A DNA stretch of 51,833 nt from contig DXZT01000008.1 of the NCBI GenBank assembly GCA_019419545.1, positions 1-51,833 on the forward strand, given 5' to 3'. The notes beneath the pieces are model-generated. The model saw nothing but the letters and a program-made list of their open reading frames with translations, was not told where the DNA came from and did no database searches. The DNA comes from Collinsella sp. Lineage in GTDB: Bacteria; Actinomycetota; Coriobacteriia; Coriobacteriales; Coriobacteriaceae. Numbering within the stretch: the stretch's first letter is position 1; each line of letters opens with the position of its first letter. The position numbers and the translations under genes were made by a program. Of the stretch, positions 1-8,009 are shown piece after piece.

Positions 1-10
1 ATACTCATGG

Positions 11-47
11 AAAACCTCCCATTTCCCGATGTCCAAGAAATGGGAGG
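11..47 (-). terminator. Rho-independent terminator of the phosphoesterase operon
   Basis: A 12-bp perfect stem, CCTCCCATTTC(T) pairing with (A)GAAATGGGAGG, is followed on the minus strand by TTTT. It lies about 35 bp past the stop codon of the minus-strand phosphoesterase gene, so it most likely ends that transcript. Confidence 0.75.
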
Positions 48-80
48 CAGTTCACAGGCACCTTTGTGGTGGTTCGAGAA

Positions 81-626
81 TTACAGTCCAAAAAAGCCGA
101 GGATCTGATCGCGGCTTACGGGCTTGTAATCGTTGGCATCGAAACCGACATCGTAGCGAAAGATAGGGCGCTCGCGATCGCGGTTGCGCGCGTTGGTGCG
201 GTCTCCCCTGCTGTGGATATGCCCGTGCAGCATGATGGCACCACGCGCCTTGCCATTCCAGCTGAGCATGGGGTAGTGGCTCAACACCAGGCGATGACCC
301 TTGGCATAGCCGGGAGCAATCTCCAGGTAATCGCGCACGTCTTCCCAAATCTGCGGTACGTCGGGATCTTCCCAGTCGCCGTCATGGTTGCCACGGATGA
401 GCGTCACATTCTGGCATTCGATGCGCTCGCGCAGGTGCACCGCCTCCGCCAGGGGCAAACGATAGGTAAAGTCTCCCAAGATATAGAGGCGGTCATCCGC
501 AGCCACGCACTCATTGATAGCATCGATGACCTTGCGATTCATCTCCTCGACCGAGCCAAACGGCCGATCCATGTCGTGCAAGATATTCGTATCGCCCAGG
601 TGCAGGTCGGCGGTAAACCACATCAT
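81..626 (-). CDS. Calcineurin-like metallophosphoesterase (181 aa)
   Basis: This small cytoplasmic metallophosphoesterase shows the family motifs in order: DLHLGD near residue 8 (metal-binding Asp and His), GDFTY near 50, RGNHDGDW near 78 (GNHD block), SHYPML near 115 and HGHIHS near 134. It has no signal peptide or membrane segment, and its length suits the single-domain, YfcE-like or phage-type class. Such enzymes hydrolyse phosphodiesters or phosphomonoesters with a di-metal centre; the substrate cannot be told from sequence. It begins with two consecutive ATGs preceded by GAGGG. It is the last gene of a minus-strand cluster, 66 bp after the 58-residue protein and downstream of the HIRAN protein, which hints at nucleic-acid metabolism. 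A hairpin terminator follows it. Confidence 0.85.
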   Translation of the reverse strand: MMWFTADLHLGDTNILHDMDRPFGSVEEMNRKVIDAINECVAADDRLYILGDFTYRLPLAEAVHLRERIECQNVTLIRGNHDGDWEDPDVPQIWEDVRDYLEIAPGYAKGHRLVLSHYPMLSWNGKARGAIMLHGHIHSRGDRTNARNRDRERPIFRYDVGFDANDYKPVSRDQILGFFGL

Positions 627-692
627 CGTCTATGCCCTCATTTCGCAACGTGTTCAACTCGTGCTAAGTATACAGACGTAGCGATACGGCGG

Positions 693-869
693 TTATCCAA
701 AGAGCCCGCCGAACAGTCCGCGGCGGCGCTTGTCTTGCTTTTTCGAAGCGTCACTCTGAGTTTTCTTGTCCTGCCGTTTCCTACGGTCCTGCTCCAACTC
801 ATCGTCATCGAGTAGCATATCCCACTCAAACGGATCGTCCGTCAAATCGAACAGGTCGTCGTCAAACAT
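693..869 (-). CDS. Small charged hypothetical protein (58 aa)
   Basis: I do not recognise this family. The start at 869 is chosen because the preceding ATGGAGGCTGCC supplies a GGAGG ribosome binding site 5 bases ahead; an in-frame ATG at 881 has none. The N-terminal half is strongly acidic (runs of Asp and Glu around FDDDLFDLTDD), the middle is Lys/Arg/Gln rich, and the end is RRRGLFGGLFG, a basic Gly-Phe tail. There is no membrane segment. It starts 18 bp after the HIRAN gene stop and precedes the phosphoesterase, so the three probably share a transcript. The charge layout could suit binding to a nucleic acid or a partner protein, but that is a guess. Confidence 0.6.
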   Translation of the reverse strand: MFDDDLFDLTDDPFEWDMLLDDDELEQDRRKRQDKKTQSDASKKQDKRRRGLFGGLFG

Positions 870-887
870 GGCAGCCTCCATTGCCGA

Positions 888-1214
888 CTAGCGAGCATCC
901 ACCACATAGAGGCCAACGCGCACTTGGTGCCACGGGCTACGCTCGGGGGCAACCTGCTGCACGCGGGCCTCAAATACATCCTCATGGCCGTAATACATCA
1001 TCAAGGACAGCGGGCCGACCTCGTTTCCCGGAACATAGCCAAGCTTGGTGTTGCCGTAGTAGATCGCAACCGCCTCGGGGTCATGGGGATTATCGCGCTC
1101 GGCGCACAGCGTCAGCTTATCGCCCGCTTTAAGATCGCCTAGGACCAAAGCGCCGTCGGCATATTGAAATCCTGCGATATGAAACGACAAAAGAACACGT
1201 GAAGGCTCGTACAT
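888..1214 (-). CDS. HIRAN domain protein (108 aa)
   Basis: The protein is essentially one HIRAN domain: a beta strand with SFHIAGFQYADG, the central ERDNPHDPEAVAIYY stretch typical of the family (NPxDxxAVxV), then KLGYVPGNEV. HIRAN domains bind DNA ends or stalled forks, for example in HLTF/Rad5, and occur alone in many bacteria. The start ATG is preceded by AGGGGAG. It is the first gene of a minus-strand set with the 58-residue protein and the metallophosphoesterase. The pairing of a HIRAN module with a phosphoesterase suggests DNA or nucleotide processing, but this is inference from neighbourhood only. Confidence 0.82.
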   Translation of the reverse strand: MYEPSRVLLSFHIAGFQYADGALVLGDLKAGDKLTLCAERDNPHDPEAVAIYYGNTKLGYVPGNEVGPLSLMMYYGHEDVFEARVQQVAPERSPWHQVRVGLYVVDAR

Positions 1215-1337
1215 AGCAACTCCCCTAACGGCTGGATAAACCAGCGTTTAACCTTACTGAGAAGCTTACGGGCCCGTGCGGACACAAATTCGCCCCACCC
1301 GCGCCTTTTCGACCGTTTGTCGCTACACCATCTGATT

Positions 1338-2717
1338 CTAATGCACAAACATGCGCACGAACTTGTGCTTCCAGCTTGCGTAAGGAGCATAGCGGAATGG
1401 CACGTCCAACCACGTTGCCTTGTTCACGATGCTCTTCTTGTGGCTAAACGTATCGAAACTCTCGCGGCCATGGTACTGCCCCATACCGCTCGCTCCCATG
1501 CCGCCAAAGCCCATATGGCTCGTAGCCAGATGCATGATGGTGTCGTTAACGCAGCCGCCGCCAAAAGGCACGTAGCGCACAAAGCGCTGCTGAACCGCGC
1601 GATCCTGGCTAAAGATATACAGAGCCAGCGGCGTCGGACGGTCTGTAATAAACGTCTCGGCCTCGTCTAGGCTCTCAAACGTCAGCACCGGTAAGATGGG
1701 GCCGAAGACCTCCTCCTGCATCACGGCGTCATCGGGGGTCACGCCGTCCAAAATCGTCGGCTCGATCTTGAGCGACGACTCGCGCGCCGTGCCTCCAAGC
1801 ACAACCTTATCGGGGTCGATCAGCCCGCGTACGCGCGCAAAATGCTTGGCGTTGACGATATGCCCGTAATCCTCGTTATCGAGCGGATGCTCGCCAAACA
1901 TACGGCGGGCCTCCTCCTTGATAAGGTCCAGCAGCTCGTCATGCACGCGCGCATCGACCAGCAGGTAGTCGGGCGCCACGCAAGTCTGCCCCACGTTGAG
2001 CCACTTACCAAAGGCGATACGCCGTGCCGCGACCTTCAAGTTTGCCGTCGCATCCACGATGCAGGGACTCTTTCCGCCCAGCTCAAGCGTCGCGGGCGTA
2101 AGGTTTTTACTTGCGCGCTCCATGACGAGCTTGCCGACCGGAACGCTACCGGTAAAGAAGATCTTGTCCCAGTGCTCATCGAGCAGCGCTTCGTTCTCGG
2201 CGCGCCCGCCCTCGACAACCGTCACCAGGCGCGAATCAAATGCCTCTTCACAGATCTGCTTGAGCACCGCGCTCGATGCCGGAGCATAGGCACTCGGCTT
2301 GATGACCACGGTGTTACCCGCAGCGAGCGCGCCGGCGAGCGGCTCGAGCGTCAGCAAAAACGGGTAGTTCCAGGGTGCCATGATGAGCGTGACGCCATAG
2401 GGCACGGCTTGCGTTTTGCACACGCTCACGGCGTTAGCGAGATCGCACGGACGCAGGCGTGGACGACTCCATCGAGCCACGTGAGCGATCTGATGTCGAA
2501 TCTCGGAAAGCGACGTGCCGATCTCGCACATATAGGCCTCGTCATGCGACTTTCCCAAATCGGTCTTGAGCGCATGGGCGATATCGGCCTCGTGGGCCCG
2601 TACTGCATCGCGTAAACTCACGAGCGCGCGACGTCGAGCATCGACATCAAACGTAGTGTGCGTCTTAAAGTAGGTGCGCTGATCGCCGACGATGCGCGCA
2701 ATTTCCTCGGTGTTCAT
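1338..2717 (-). CDS. Aldehyde dehydrogenase, class 3-like (459 aa)
   Basis: NAD(P)-dependent oxidation of aldehydes to acids. The family signatures are clear: PWNYPFLLTLEPLAGALAAG (substrate entry), FTGSVPVGK (cofactor binding), ELGGKSPCIVD with the general-base Glu, and NVGQTCVAPDY with the catalytic Cys, followed by EEVFGPILPV. The short length and the C-terminal extension (FRYAPYASWKHKFVRMF) match the class 3 / fatty-aldehyde type rather than the 500-residue type. The ATG has AGGAGGG upstream. It starts 8 bp after the stop of the iron-dependent alcohol dehydrogenase, so the two form an operon that could interconvert alcohol, aldehyde and acid. The real substrate is unknown. Confidence 0.93.
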   Translation of the reverse strand: MNTEEIARIVGDQRTYFKTHTTFDVDARRRALVSLRDAVRAHEADIAHALKTDLGKSHDEAYMCEIGTSLSEIRHQIAHVARWSRPRLRPCDLANAVSVCKTQAVPYGVTLIMAPWNYPFLLTLEPLAGALAAGNTVVIKPSAYAPASSAVLKQICEEAFDSRLVTVVEGGRAENEALLDEHWDKIFFTGSVPVGKLVMERASKNLTPATLELGGKSPCIVDATANLKVAARRIAFGKWLNVGQTCVAPDYLLVDARVHDELLDLIKEEARRMFGEHPLDNEDYGHIVNAKHFARVRGLIDPDKVVLGGTARESSLKIEPTILDGVTPDDAVMQEEVFGPILPVLTFESLDEAETFITDRPTPLALYIFSQDRAVQQRFVRYVPFGGGCVNDTIMHLATSHMGFGGMGASGMGQYHGRESFDTFSHKKSIVNKATWLDVPFRYAPYASWKHKFVRMFVH

Positions 2718-2725
2718 GGACCCTC

Positions 2726-3946
2726 CTAGTTCTCGTCCTCAAACATACCACCCGCGACGACCTCGTACATATGCTCGAGCTCCAGGCGGTCCATCAAAAG
2801 TGGAACGGGGTATAGCGGATTGGCCTCGGCATCGGCATGGGCCGCCATTTGCGGAATATCGGAGCGGCGAATACCCGAGACATATTTGGGGATTCCCAGG
2901 GCCTCGTTCATGCGGTCGACCCAACCGATAAAGGCCTCGGCCGCAAGACTGTCCTGCGCGGTAGCCGGCGCAATGCCCGCCATGCGAGCCAGATCGGCAA
3001 GCTTGGGGGCGGCGGCGTCACCATAGGCGCGAAGCATATGCGGCAGGATGATAGCGTTGGCCAAGCCGTGCGGAATCCCGTATCGGCCGCCCAGACTGTG
3101 CGCGATGGCATGCACATATCCGACATAGGAGCGAGTAAACGCAACGCCCGCCTTATACGCCGCCGAAAGCATATTGCGGCGCGCACGCATGTCGTCGCCA
3201 TGCTCATAGGCCTCGAGCAAATTGTCGTGGATGAGTTGCACCGCCTGTCGCGCCATCTTACGCGTATAGGGCGTGGTGCTTCGCCCGATAAAGGCCTCGA
3301 CGGCATGCGTCAGGGCGTCCATACCCGTCTGCCCCGTAATGGAGGCGGGCAGACCGCGCGTAAACTCGGGGTCGTGCACCGCAAAGCGCGGGATAAGCAC
3401 AAAGTCGTTAATGGGGTACTTGTAGTGCGTCTCGTCATCGGTGATAACCGCCGCGAGCGTGACCTCGCTTCCCGTGCCTGCCGTAGTGGGAACGGCGATA
3501 AGCAGCGGCAGGCGACGATGAATCCGCAGCAGGCCGCGCATCTTGTTGATGGGCTTGCTTGGCTGCGCAACGCGTGCGCCCACGCCCTTGGCGCAGTCCA
3601 TGGCCGATCCTCCGCCAAAACCGATAATGGCCTGGCAGGCGCTCTCTCGATACAGGGACGCTGCCTCCTCCACATTCGAGACCGTGGGGTTCGCACGCGT
3701 TTCGGCATAGACCGTAACGCCAATCCCCTGAGCCGTAAGCGCACGCTCGAGTGATGCCGTGAGCCCCAAACGTGCAATACCAGGGTCTGTCACGATAAGG
3801 ACCTTCTGGATCGAGCGCTTTTGAAGCACCGCGGGCACATCCTCGGCATGCTCCAAAATGCGCGGCTCGGTATAGGGCAGGATCGGCAATGCAATGCGAA
3901 AAACCGTCTGATATGTTCGGCACCAGGCACGACGGGCTAGATGCAT
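2726..3946 (-). CDS. Iron-containing alcohol dehydrogenase (406 aa)
   Basis: This is a group III metal-dependent alcohol dehydrogenase. It shows the NAD-binding GFGGGSAMDCAKGVGA, PTTAGTGSEVT, the metal-ligand region DALTHAVEAF, and HAIAHSLGGRYGIPHGLANAIILPH carrying the conserved iron-ligand histidines. The start at 3946 is chosen because AAGGAG lies 8 bases ahead; an upstream in-frame start at 4027 has no such site and would add 27 residues of atypical sequence. The N-terminus (HLARRAWCRTYQTVFRIALPIL) is longer than in many relatives. It is the first gene of an operon with the aldehyde dehydrogenase 8 bp downstream. Likely activity is NAD-linked reduction of an aldehyde or oxidation of an alcohol. 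Confidence 0.92.
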   Translation of the reverse strand: MHLARRAWCRTYQTVFRIALPILPYTEPRILEHAEDVPAVLQKRSIQKVLIVTDPGIARLGLTASLERALTAQGIGVTVYAETRANPTVSNVEEAASLYRESACQAIIGFGGGSAMDCAKGVGARVAQPSKPINKMRGLLRIHRRLPLLIAVPTTAGTGSEVTLAAVITDDETHYKYPINDFVLIPRFAVHDPEFTRGLPASITGQTGMDALTHAVEAFIGRSTTPYTRKMARQAVQLIHDNLLEAYEHGDDMRARRNMLSAAYKAGVAFTRSYVGYVHAIAHSLGGRYGIPHGLANAIILPHMLRAYGDAAAPKLADLARMAGIAPATAQDSLAAEAFIGWVDRMNEALGIPKYVSGIRRSDIPQMAAHADAEANPLYPVPLLMDRLELEHMYEVVAGGMFEDEN

Positions 3947-4202
3947 AAAGGAAACTCCTTCATTTGTTGATAGGTCAACATTTGCTCGCCCGATTGTACT
4001 CAGCAAAGATCGCAGACGGCCTCCCAATCGTTAATCAATCAACATCTTCATATCTCGAAATTGTTTTATTAAAAATCATTCCTAATAGGCTTCACATTTG
4101 GTTGCATTTATGGATAATAGAACTCGTCAAGACGCACGTCCGGAGAGGGCCCTTACGGGACCGGACGAGCGCACAATCGCCATCGATCGAAAGGATCGAA
4201 TC

Positions 4203-4763
4203 ATGAAGTTTGTTTGCCCCGTTTGCGGTTATGTGGAAGAGTTCGACGGCGACCAGCTGCCCGAGGACTTCAAGTGCCCCCAGTGCGGCGTTCCCGGTTC
4301 TCGCTTCCTGAAGCAGGAGGAGGGTCAGCTCGAGTGGGCTGCCGAGCACGTCGTGGGCGTCGCCAAGATGGAGGGTGTCTCCGAGGACATCGTTGCCGAC
4401 CTGCGCGCCAACTTTGAGGGCGAGTGCTCTGAGGTCGGTATGTACCTGGCCATGGCTCGCGTCGCCCATCGTGAGGGCTATCCCGAGATCGGTCTGTACT
4501 GGGAGAAAGCTGCCCACGAGGAGGCCGAGCACGCCGCCAAGTTCGCTGAGCTCCTGGGCGAGGTCGTAACCGACTCCACCAAGAAGAACCTCGAGATGCG
4601 CGTTGAGGCCGAGAACGGCGCCACCGCCGGCAAGACTGATCTTGCCAAGCGCGCCAAGGCCGCTGGTCTCGATGCCATTCACGACACCGTGCACGAGATG
4701 GCTCGCGACGAGGCCCGCCACGGCAAGGCTTTCGCCGGTCTGCTCAAGCGCTACTTCGGCTAA
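4203..4763 (+). CDS. Reverse rubrerythrin (186 aa)
   Basis: Non-haem di-iron peroxidase for peroxide defence in an anaerobe. The domain order is rubredoxin first (CPVCGY near residue 4 and CPQCGV near 32, the four Cys iron ligands) and then a ferritin-like helical bundle with EVGMYLAMARVAHREGY, KAAHEEAEHA and MARDEARHGKAF carrying the carboxylate and His ligands. This order is inverted relative to classical rubrerythrin and matches the reverse type known from clostridia. The start at 4203 follows GAAAGGATCGAATC and begins exactly at the rubredoxin motif. The leader at about 4137-4167 can fold into a CGTCCGG/CCGGACG hairpin, which could affect mRNA stability. A strong terminator follows at 4797. 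Confidence 0.93.
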   Translation: MKFVCPVCGYVEEFDGDQLPEDFKCPQCGVPGSRFLKQEEGQLEWAAEHVVGVAKMEGVSEDIVADLRANFEGECSEVGMYLAMARVAHREGYPEIGLYWEKAAHEEAEHAAKFAELLGEVVTDSTKKNLEMRVEAENGATAGKTDLAKRAKAAGLDAIHDTVHEMARDEARHGKAFAGLLKRYFG

Positions 4764-4796
4764 GCCAAACGCCTGAGAGACATTCTCTAGCTTTAT

Positions 4797-4827
4797 AAGG
4801 CCCGGACCGCATGGTTCGGGCCTTTTT
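4797..4827 (+). terminator. Terminator after reverse rubrerythrin
   Basis: AAGGCCCGGACC pairs with GGTTCGGGCCTT across a GCAT loop, with one G-T pair, and is followed by TTT. It sits 33 bp after the rubrerythrin stop codon, the usual position of an intrinsic terminator. Confidence 0.85.
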
Positions 4828-4893
4828 CGTGCCTCACAAACTTGTTAACTACCTGAAATAGGACCGCCTTCGGCATAGGTTTCTCGTCAAAAA

Positions 4894-5016
4894 CTAAGTG
4901 AGTAGACTTTTTGGAACTTGCCGAGCACGCCATCCATATTGCTTTATAAAGCCGCAGGTAAATGACTTGTTTCAAAACGGCCTGGTCGCCAAAGTGCTAA
5001 AAGCCTACTCACTTAG
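4894..5016. repeat. Structured ~120-bp repeat, copy 1
   Basis: A 123-bp element bounded by a perfect 12-bp inverted repeat, CTAAGTGAGTAG and CTACTCACTTAG. It aligns along its whole length with the copy at 6315-6435. The internal sequence can fold, for example around GCTTTATAAAGC. Read on the minus strand, CTAAGTGAGTAG contains TAA, TGA and TAG in three different frames. The nuclease-fold gene ends here, using the TAG at 5005-5007 as its stop. No transposase is encoded inside. Confidence 0.85.
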
Positions 5017-6132
5017 AACCGCAGCCGTCCACGATCGAGCCATTTTGTGTCTAGCGGGCATCTTTCCGTCGATTACTCCCAATTTTGTCCAGTCAACGAA
5101 TAGTTCAGACCGGAGTAATGCCTCAGCCCTTTGCTCATCTGAGCTTTTATCACGATATTCAGCATCGAGCATCCTGCATACGGTCTTAACGATCGCGCGG
5201 AATCTACCCTCATCGGATATCTGTCTGTGTGTCAGGAGAAGTACATCGTAGCCCATGGCCTGAAGGGCCGTCATGCGGTCAGCGTCACGCAAGCCATCCC
5301 CTGCGCGTCCGTGCGAGGCCTTTCCCTGACATTCAATGGCCACCTGTCGCCTACCGTCCGGTGAAGAAAGAAGTAGGTCGATATATACACGGGACTTTCC
5401 CACAATCGCTCGAGCACTTGTGTTTAGCATCACTTCAACATTAAGCTCTATGCCGCAAAAACCTTCGCCTCCCAGGGATCGCGGCAGTGCAAGTAGCAAA
5501 TACGCCTCGACCTCAAAAGGCGACGCGGCACCCAATGGAACGAGTTGCGATACCGCCATAAATCTATTGCCGTAACGCATCCCACAAACATCTGAACAAA
5601 AACGGTCAAGGTCTCCGCCCAAAACCAAAGCGTCTCGACGCCATAAATTTGAAGCGGTGCCGTCCTCGGACGGGCAGCGCACCCAACCCAACGTCGTCGA
5701 AATCGCGCCCGAATCAATTGCACGCGTAAGCTCCGCCTCAAGTGCCGCCGGCAGAGCACACACCGCAAACAGGCCGCACATCTCCGCCAACACAAAAAGA
5801 AGCTGAAGATCCGTCAGATGCCGCGACATGATGAATGCCGTCAGTAGAGGAGACGTAATCAAAAACCCATGCTCCGTTTCCAGTACGGATTCTCTGGGAA
5901 GCTCACCAAGAAACAGCCGCTGCCTAATGCTGGCAGGACAAGTCCGTTTGTTTCTCGTCTGAACCAATGTATACAACGGAAAACCGAGCGCGACCGCAGC
6001 CGTCGGGTTGCGGGCGAGATCATATCGCTGCCGGTCTTCTTCCGGTCGTGGAAGCGGCGGACACAGAGCGCGGACCTGAGGGGGCAAACGCCAGTACCTA
6101 AAAGCCGATATGTCACAAAGTAGATCTTTCAT
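5005..6132 (-). CDS. DUF559/Vsr-like restriction-endonuclease-fold protein (375 aa)
   Basis: The C-terminal part resembles the DUF559/Vsr branch of the PD-(D/E)XK nuclease fold: VYIDLLLSS supplies an Asp near residue 252, VAIECQGKASH a Glu near 267, followed by DADRMTALQAMGYDVLLLT, the usual helix and strand. The N-terminal half (AFRYWRLPPQVRALCPP) is not assignable. There is no membrane segment. In related proteins this arrangement occurs in AbiEi-like or orphan nuclease proteins; activity here is unproven. The start is uncertain: ATG at 6132 follows GTG at 6138 and neither has a good ribosome binding site. The gene is bracketed by the two ~120-bp repeats and its stop codon is the TAG of the repeat end. 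It is less GC-rich than its neighbours, which fits recent acquisition. Confidence 0.6.
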   Translation of the reverse strand: MKDLLCDISAFRYWRLPPQVRALCPPLPRPEEDRQRYDLARNPTAAVALGFPLYTLVQTRNKRTCPASIRQRLFLGELPRESVLETEHGFLITSPLLTAFIMSRHLTDLQLLFVLAEMCGLFAVCALPAALEAELTRAIDSGAISTTLGWVRCPSEDGTASNLWRRDALVLGGDLDRFCSDVCGMRYGNRFMAVSQLVPLGAASPFEVEAYLLLALPRSLGGEGFCGIELNVEVMLNTSARAIVGKSRVYIDLLLSSPDGRRQVAIECQGKASHGRAGDGLRDADRMTALQAMGYDVLLLTHRQISDEGRFRAIVKTVCRMLDAEYRDKSSDEQRAEALLRSELFVDWTKLGVIDGKMPARHKMARSWTAAVLSE

Positions 6133-6215
6133 AGGCACAGGAAAACACGAATTTCAACCCAGTCAGTCACGCATTGGCGCGAACGCGCCAAAAATGGTGC
6201 CGAACGGACTGCCAA

Positions 6216-6281
6216 GTTTTCAACAGCCCTCCCCAACTGGCCAAAAGCTTGCCGAGAGCTGGACGAAGCCCTGTTGAAAAC
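6216..6281. repeat. Inverted repeat upstream of the nuclease-fold gene
   Basis: GTTTTCAACAG at 6216-6226 pairs perfectly with CTGTTGAAAAC at 6271-6281, enclosing about 44 bp, and T6 follows shortly after at 6285-6290 on the plus strand. No plus-strand gene precedes it, so it is more likely part of a repeat or the leader of the minus-strand gene than a terminator. The rest of 6139-6314 holds no convincing gene. Confidence 0.5.
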
Positions 6282-6314
6282 CCCATTTTTTCTCATGCAG
6301 GAGCTTTGCGCGGC

Positions 6315-6435
6315 AAGTGAGTAGACTTTTTTGAACATCCCGAGCAGGCCGGTCATCCTGCTTTTCAAAACCGCAGGTAGATAGCTTGCTACAAAACTGC
6401 CCGCTCGCCATCACGCCAAAAGTCTACTCACTTAG
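6315..6435. repeat. Structured ~120-bp repeat, copy 2
   Basis: Full-length homologue of the element at 4894-5016 in the same orientation, with roughly 70 percent identity by eye. Its ends are AAGTGAGTAG and CTACTCACTTAG. CGAGCAGGC inside pairs with GCCCGCTCG with one mismatch, so the fold is kept while the sequence changes. The MocR gene terminates in its end with the TGA at 6428-6430, a different frame from the stop used at copy 1. Confidence 0.85.
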
Positions 6436-7864
6436 ATTGCAGAGCACCCCCCATTAGCTGCAATTCCAAGGTGTTAAGCACTTTTGGACTCAGATCGTCA
6501 TACTGGACAAGAATTATAGTTGAGCCTTCAGGGACAGATGCGCCATCGGCACACCAAAAACAGTCACCGATATCGATAAAAGGGATACTCGAGCGCGTGA
6601 GGGCCTGCGCAAAAGAGCTTCCGCCCGCTTCGCACTCCGCAACCACAGTGCAGTAAAGGCCTGCGTCTGCATGCTCAATCGAGACCTCCCCCGCCGGAAA
6701 CGCTTTCCGTACAAGCGCCGCCAGGCCATCACGCGCCTCGCGAGCACGAACGCGCACGCGGTTCACATGGCGCTCGTAATCCCCCGATTCCAGCAAACGT
6801 GCTAATGCCACCTGGTCTACGGAGCTGACCGACGAGGCGTAAAAACCCAGCTCGCACCTAAACCGTTCCATCAACTCATCGGGCAACACCATGTACGCCA
6901 AACGCAGGGCCGACGACAGACTTTTTGAAAACGTGTTGGTGTAGATAACCGACTGAGCGGCATCGATTGATGCGAGCGCAGGAATCGGCTTGCCGGCAAG
7001 GCGAAACTCACAATCGAAGTCGTCTTCGATGAGATATCGGCCCGGCTGCTCGGCGGCCCAGCTGAGCAGCGCGTAGCGACGCGCAATGCTCGTCACAAGG
7101 CCGGTCGGATACTGATGGGACGGCATCAGGTGAAGGACATCGGTCCCGGTTTTCTGCAGAGCGCCCAAGTCCACGCCCCCATCATCCAACGGGATATGTC
7201 GAACTTCGCAGCCCATAGCCTGATAGATGCGCGTCAGGCGCAAATAGCCCGGGTCCTCAACGGCATACACCTTATCCGCGCCAAGCAACTGAACCAACAT
7301 GGTATCGAGCAGCTGGGCGCCCGCACCGATAACAATGTTGTCGGAATCGACATTCATGCCCCTTGTCCCACGCAGGTGGTGAGCGATTGCGCATCGTAGC
7401 CGAACGGTGCCCTGTGCCGGTGCGGGCGAAAAGATCTCGCGCTCGTCTTCGGACGTCAACGTCGCCCGCAGTGCGCTTTGCCAAAGCCGCGCCGCCTCCA
7501 AAGCGGAAGGAGAGAGTGCATCAAATCGCTCGACCTGTCCGTGGACATCATGCGCGCTGGGGCCCACAGAGACGGTATCTCGGTCGATGCTCCCCGCAGC
7601 CAAAGGCAAAACCGGTGCATCCGGAAGCTCGCAAGCGTAGTAGCCACGCCGCGGCTTTGAACAAATATAGCCCTCGGCAAGTAGCTGGCTATATGCATTC
7701 TCGATGGTAATGACACTGATTCCCAGATGACTGGCAAAGGCGCGCTTAGACGGCAGATGTTCCCCCGCCGCAATACGTCCAGCAACGATATCATCTCGAA
7801 TTTGCTGGTAAACATACTCATAGAGCGATGCTCCGCCGCGTTGTTCCAAATTGTAGTCAAGCAT
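6428..7864 (-). CDS. pdxR: MocR/PdxR-type GntR regulator with aminotransferase domain (478 aa)
   Basis: N-terminal GntR winged helix (LYEYVYQQIRDDIVAGRIAAGEHLPSKR, then SVITIENAYSQLLAEGYI) followed by a fold-type I aminotransferase domain: HLMPSHQYPTG, LIEDDFDCEFR and YTNTFSKSLSSALRLAY, where the Lys binds pyridoxal phosphate. MocR proteins of the PdxR group sense pyridoxal phosphate and control pdxST, and here the gene is divergent from pdxST, which supports that role. The start at 7864 gives the usual MocR N-terminus (LDYNLEQRGG); an ATG at 7897 would add 11 residues and run into the operator-like repeats. The last codons and the TGA stop lie inside the ~120-bp repeat. Confidence 0.85.
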   Translation of the reverse strand: MLDYNLEQRGGASLYEYVYQQIRDDIVAGRIAAGEHLPSKRAFASHLGISVITIENAYSQLLAEGYICSKPRRGYYACELPDAPVLPLAAGSIDRDTVSVGPSAHDVHGQVERFDALSPSALEAARLWQSALRATLTSEDEREIFSPAPAQGTVRLRCAIAHHLRGTRGMNVDSDNIVIGAGAQLLDTMLVQLLGADKVYAVEDPGYLRLTRIYQAMGCEVRHIPLDDGGVDLGALQKTGTDVLHLMPSHQYPTGLVTSIARRYALLSWAAEQPGRYLIEDDFDCEFRLAGKPIPALASIDAAQSVIYTNTFSKSLSSALRLAYMVLPDELMERFRCELGFYASSVSSVDQVALARLLESGDYERHVNRVRVRAREARDGLAALVRKAFPAGEVSIEHADAGLYCTVVAECEAGGSSFAQALTRSSIPFIDIGDCFWCADGASVPEGSTIILVQYDDLSPKVLNTLELQLMGGALQSK

Positions 7865-7875
7865 GAGCCTATCAC

Positions 7876-7920
7876 CTGACCTTATTAAGTCATTCAATCT
7901 GGTATTAGTCTGACCTTGTC
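7876..7920. promoter_or_regulatory. Direct repeats between the MocR regulator and pdxS, probable operator
   Basis: CTGACCTTAT at 7876-7885 is repeated as CTGACCTTGT at 7910-7919, 34 bp apart, in the 145-bp divergent control region. Paired direct repeats are what PdxR-like MocR proteins are known to bind. A weak promoter for pdxS may follow (TTGTCA at 7916, TATTTC at 7939, 17-bp spacing), which would place the second repeat over the -35 region. Confidence 0.55.
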
Positions 7921-8009
7921 ATTATCTCGAAAACTGAGTATTTCGCCATACCTAGCTCCCCGATAGGATGTTCCGTCAAGCAATGCACACGCCAACAAAG
8001 GGAGCAACC

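Noticed and set aside
6129..6368. 79-codon open frame across the leader and second ~120-bp repeat
   Set aside because: It runs through the repeat and overlaps the start of the nuclease-fold gene; no ribosome binding site or recognisable product.
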